A stretch of DNA of 30,658 nt from JAYWIG01 sp043789035 (lineage in GTDB: Bacteria; Pseudomonadota; Gammaproteobacteria; Burkholderiales; Burkholderiaceae_E): NCBI GenBank assembly GCA_043789035.1, contig JAYWIG010000304.1, positions 1-30,658 of the forward strand. The letters are read 5' to 3'. Of this stretch, positions 30,025 through 30,658 are shown in pieces. The notes beneath the pieces were generated by a model. It was given only the letters and a program-made list of their open reading frames with translations. It was not told the DNA's origin and did not search any database. Positions within the stretch are counted from its first letter, which is position 1; every line of letters begins with the position of its first letter. The position numbers and the translations under genes are program-made.

Positions 30025-30658
30025 AGCGCACCTTTCGATAAAACTTTACGCTGACCAACCAGCGGGGGGTCGAATAGCGCAGCGCCAAGGCGTTTAGGAC
30101 CAAACTTCCAACCCATAGCAAAAAAATGAATGGCAAATACCAAATGCCCCAGCGTCATTAATGAGCCGCCAATTGATCTTGCTTTTAAGTAAGGCAAAGT
30201 TAAAGCAACAGTTTGCATGAACGGCGTATCGGCATTGAGCATCGCTACACCTTGTAACCAACCGCCTATTGATAGCCCGATAAAGTAAATGGCGAAGCCG
30301 CTGAAAACTAACCAAAAATGAGCGGCGATCAGCCTAGGATAGGGCCATTCCCAATTCATTACTCTAGGCATGATGAAATAAATCGAACCGAACATCACCA
30401 TGGAGAAAAAACCGTAGAGCCCAAGGTGGGCATGGGCGACTGTATAGTGGGTAAAGTGAGTAATGGTGTTGACAGCTCTTAGCGCTTCTAGTGAGCCTTG
30501 AACCGATGCCGCTGTATACATCATCGCCCCCAATACTATAAATCGCAGTGTGGGCGAATAAAATAGTGCTTTAAAGTTGCCGAGCACCGTCATGTGCTGG
30601 TTGACTGCCACGGCAAAGACCGGGATCACCATCATCATGCTTTGAACAATCGAAATTG
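30021..30658 (-). CDS. ccoN: cbb3-type cytochrome oxidase subunit I (CcoN), C-terminal part
   Basis: The frame runs to the window edge and its start lies outside. Visible blocks include SIVQSMMMVIPVFAVAVNQH (30583-30642), the HFTHYTVAHAHLGLYGF haem-ligand helix, and a C-terminal stretch with the GHLVFAIHFFAMGW helix. These identify subunit I of the haem-copper oxidase, in which the His residues of the HxH region bind haem and copper. About 212 residues are present, the last four to five membrane helices. Orthologues are about 480 residues. It is the first known gene of the oxidase operon as far as seen. Confidence 0.93.
   Translation of the reverse strand, partial: ISIVQSMMMVIPVFAVAVNQHMTVLGNFKALFYSPTLRFIVLGAMMYTAASVQGSLEALRAVNTITHFTHYTVAHAHLGLYGFFSMVMFGSIYFIMPRVMNWEWPYPRLIAAHFWLVFSGFAIYFIGLSIGGWLQGVAMLNADTPFMQTVALTLPYLKARSIGGSLMTLGHLVFAIHFFAMGWKFGPKRLGAALFDPPLVGQRKVLSKGAL

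Overview
The window reads as a chromosomal segment of a betaproteobacterium, most likely Burkholderiales, perhaps an Oxalobacteraceae/Undibacterium-like organism. Supporting features are a PEP-CTERM surface protein, an N-acyl amino acid synthase of the FeeM type, Kup, a cbb3-like oxidase with SCO, and DUF4398/OmpA and CsbD/BON/PRC-barrel stress genes. The genus is inference. No tRNA, rRNA, CRISPR array or complete insertion sequence was seen.

Layout. (1) 1-3.1 kb: a response-regulator scrap, a diguanylate cyclase, a small membrane protein, a Cys-rich copper-storage (Csp-like) protein and a small monohaem cytochrome c. (2) 3.1-8.5 kb: a CDP-alcohol phosphatidyltransferase, a coupled alpha/beta hydrolase and NmrA-like oxidoreductase, a four-helix membrane protein behind a coupled short ORF, an ohr gene broken by one in-frame stop, an intact VapBC pair, and at least two decayed alpha/beta hydrolase fragments. 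(3) 8.6-12.4 kb: a tightly overlapping operon of FeeM-like N-acyl amino acid synthase, E1/ThiF-like adenylyltransferase and nitroreductase-like flavoprotein, followed by a PEP-CTERM protein and a strong terminator. This is the best candidate for an uncharacterised biosynthetic system. (4) 12.4-18.4 kb: an intact VapB beside a VapC pseudogene, an aldo/keto reductase, a cytoplasmic DsbA-like protein, a small basic protein, a YdcH-like protein, an Old Yellow Enzyme and the Kup potassium transporter. (5) 18.5-26.3 kb: a stress and envelope block with TrxC, two BON proteins, a universal stress protein, a heavy-metal-binding mini-protein, a PRC-barrel protein, a glycine-zipper protein, OmpA and DUF4398 lipoproteins, a ferritin-like protein and CsbD. 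(6) 26.4-30.7 kb: LrgB/LrgA, a membrane protein, SCO, a monohaem CcoP-like cytochrome, CcoO and partial CcoN, all on the minus strand.

An 18-bp asymmetric dyad, GTNCG-N4-CGNAC-AGAC, recurs nine times, always between genes. Each copy points toward a neighbouring gene or gene remnant, usually 30-110 bp before the start codon. It precedes genes for the Csp protein, cytochrome c, PssA-like enzyme, PEP-CTERM protein, aldo/keto reductase, TrxC and DUF4398 lipoprotein, as well as hydrolase remnants. It looks like the operator of one regulator that is not encoded in the window, and would tie redox, metal and envelope stress functions into one regulon.
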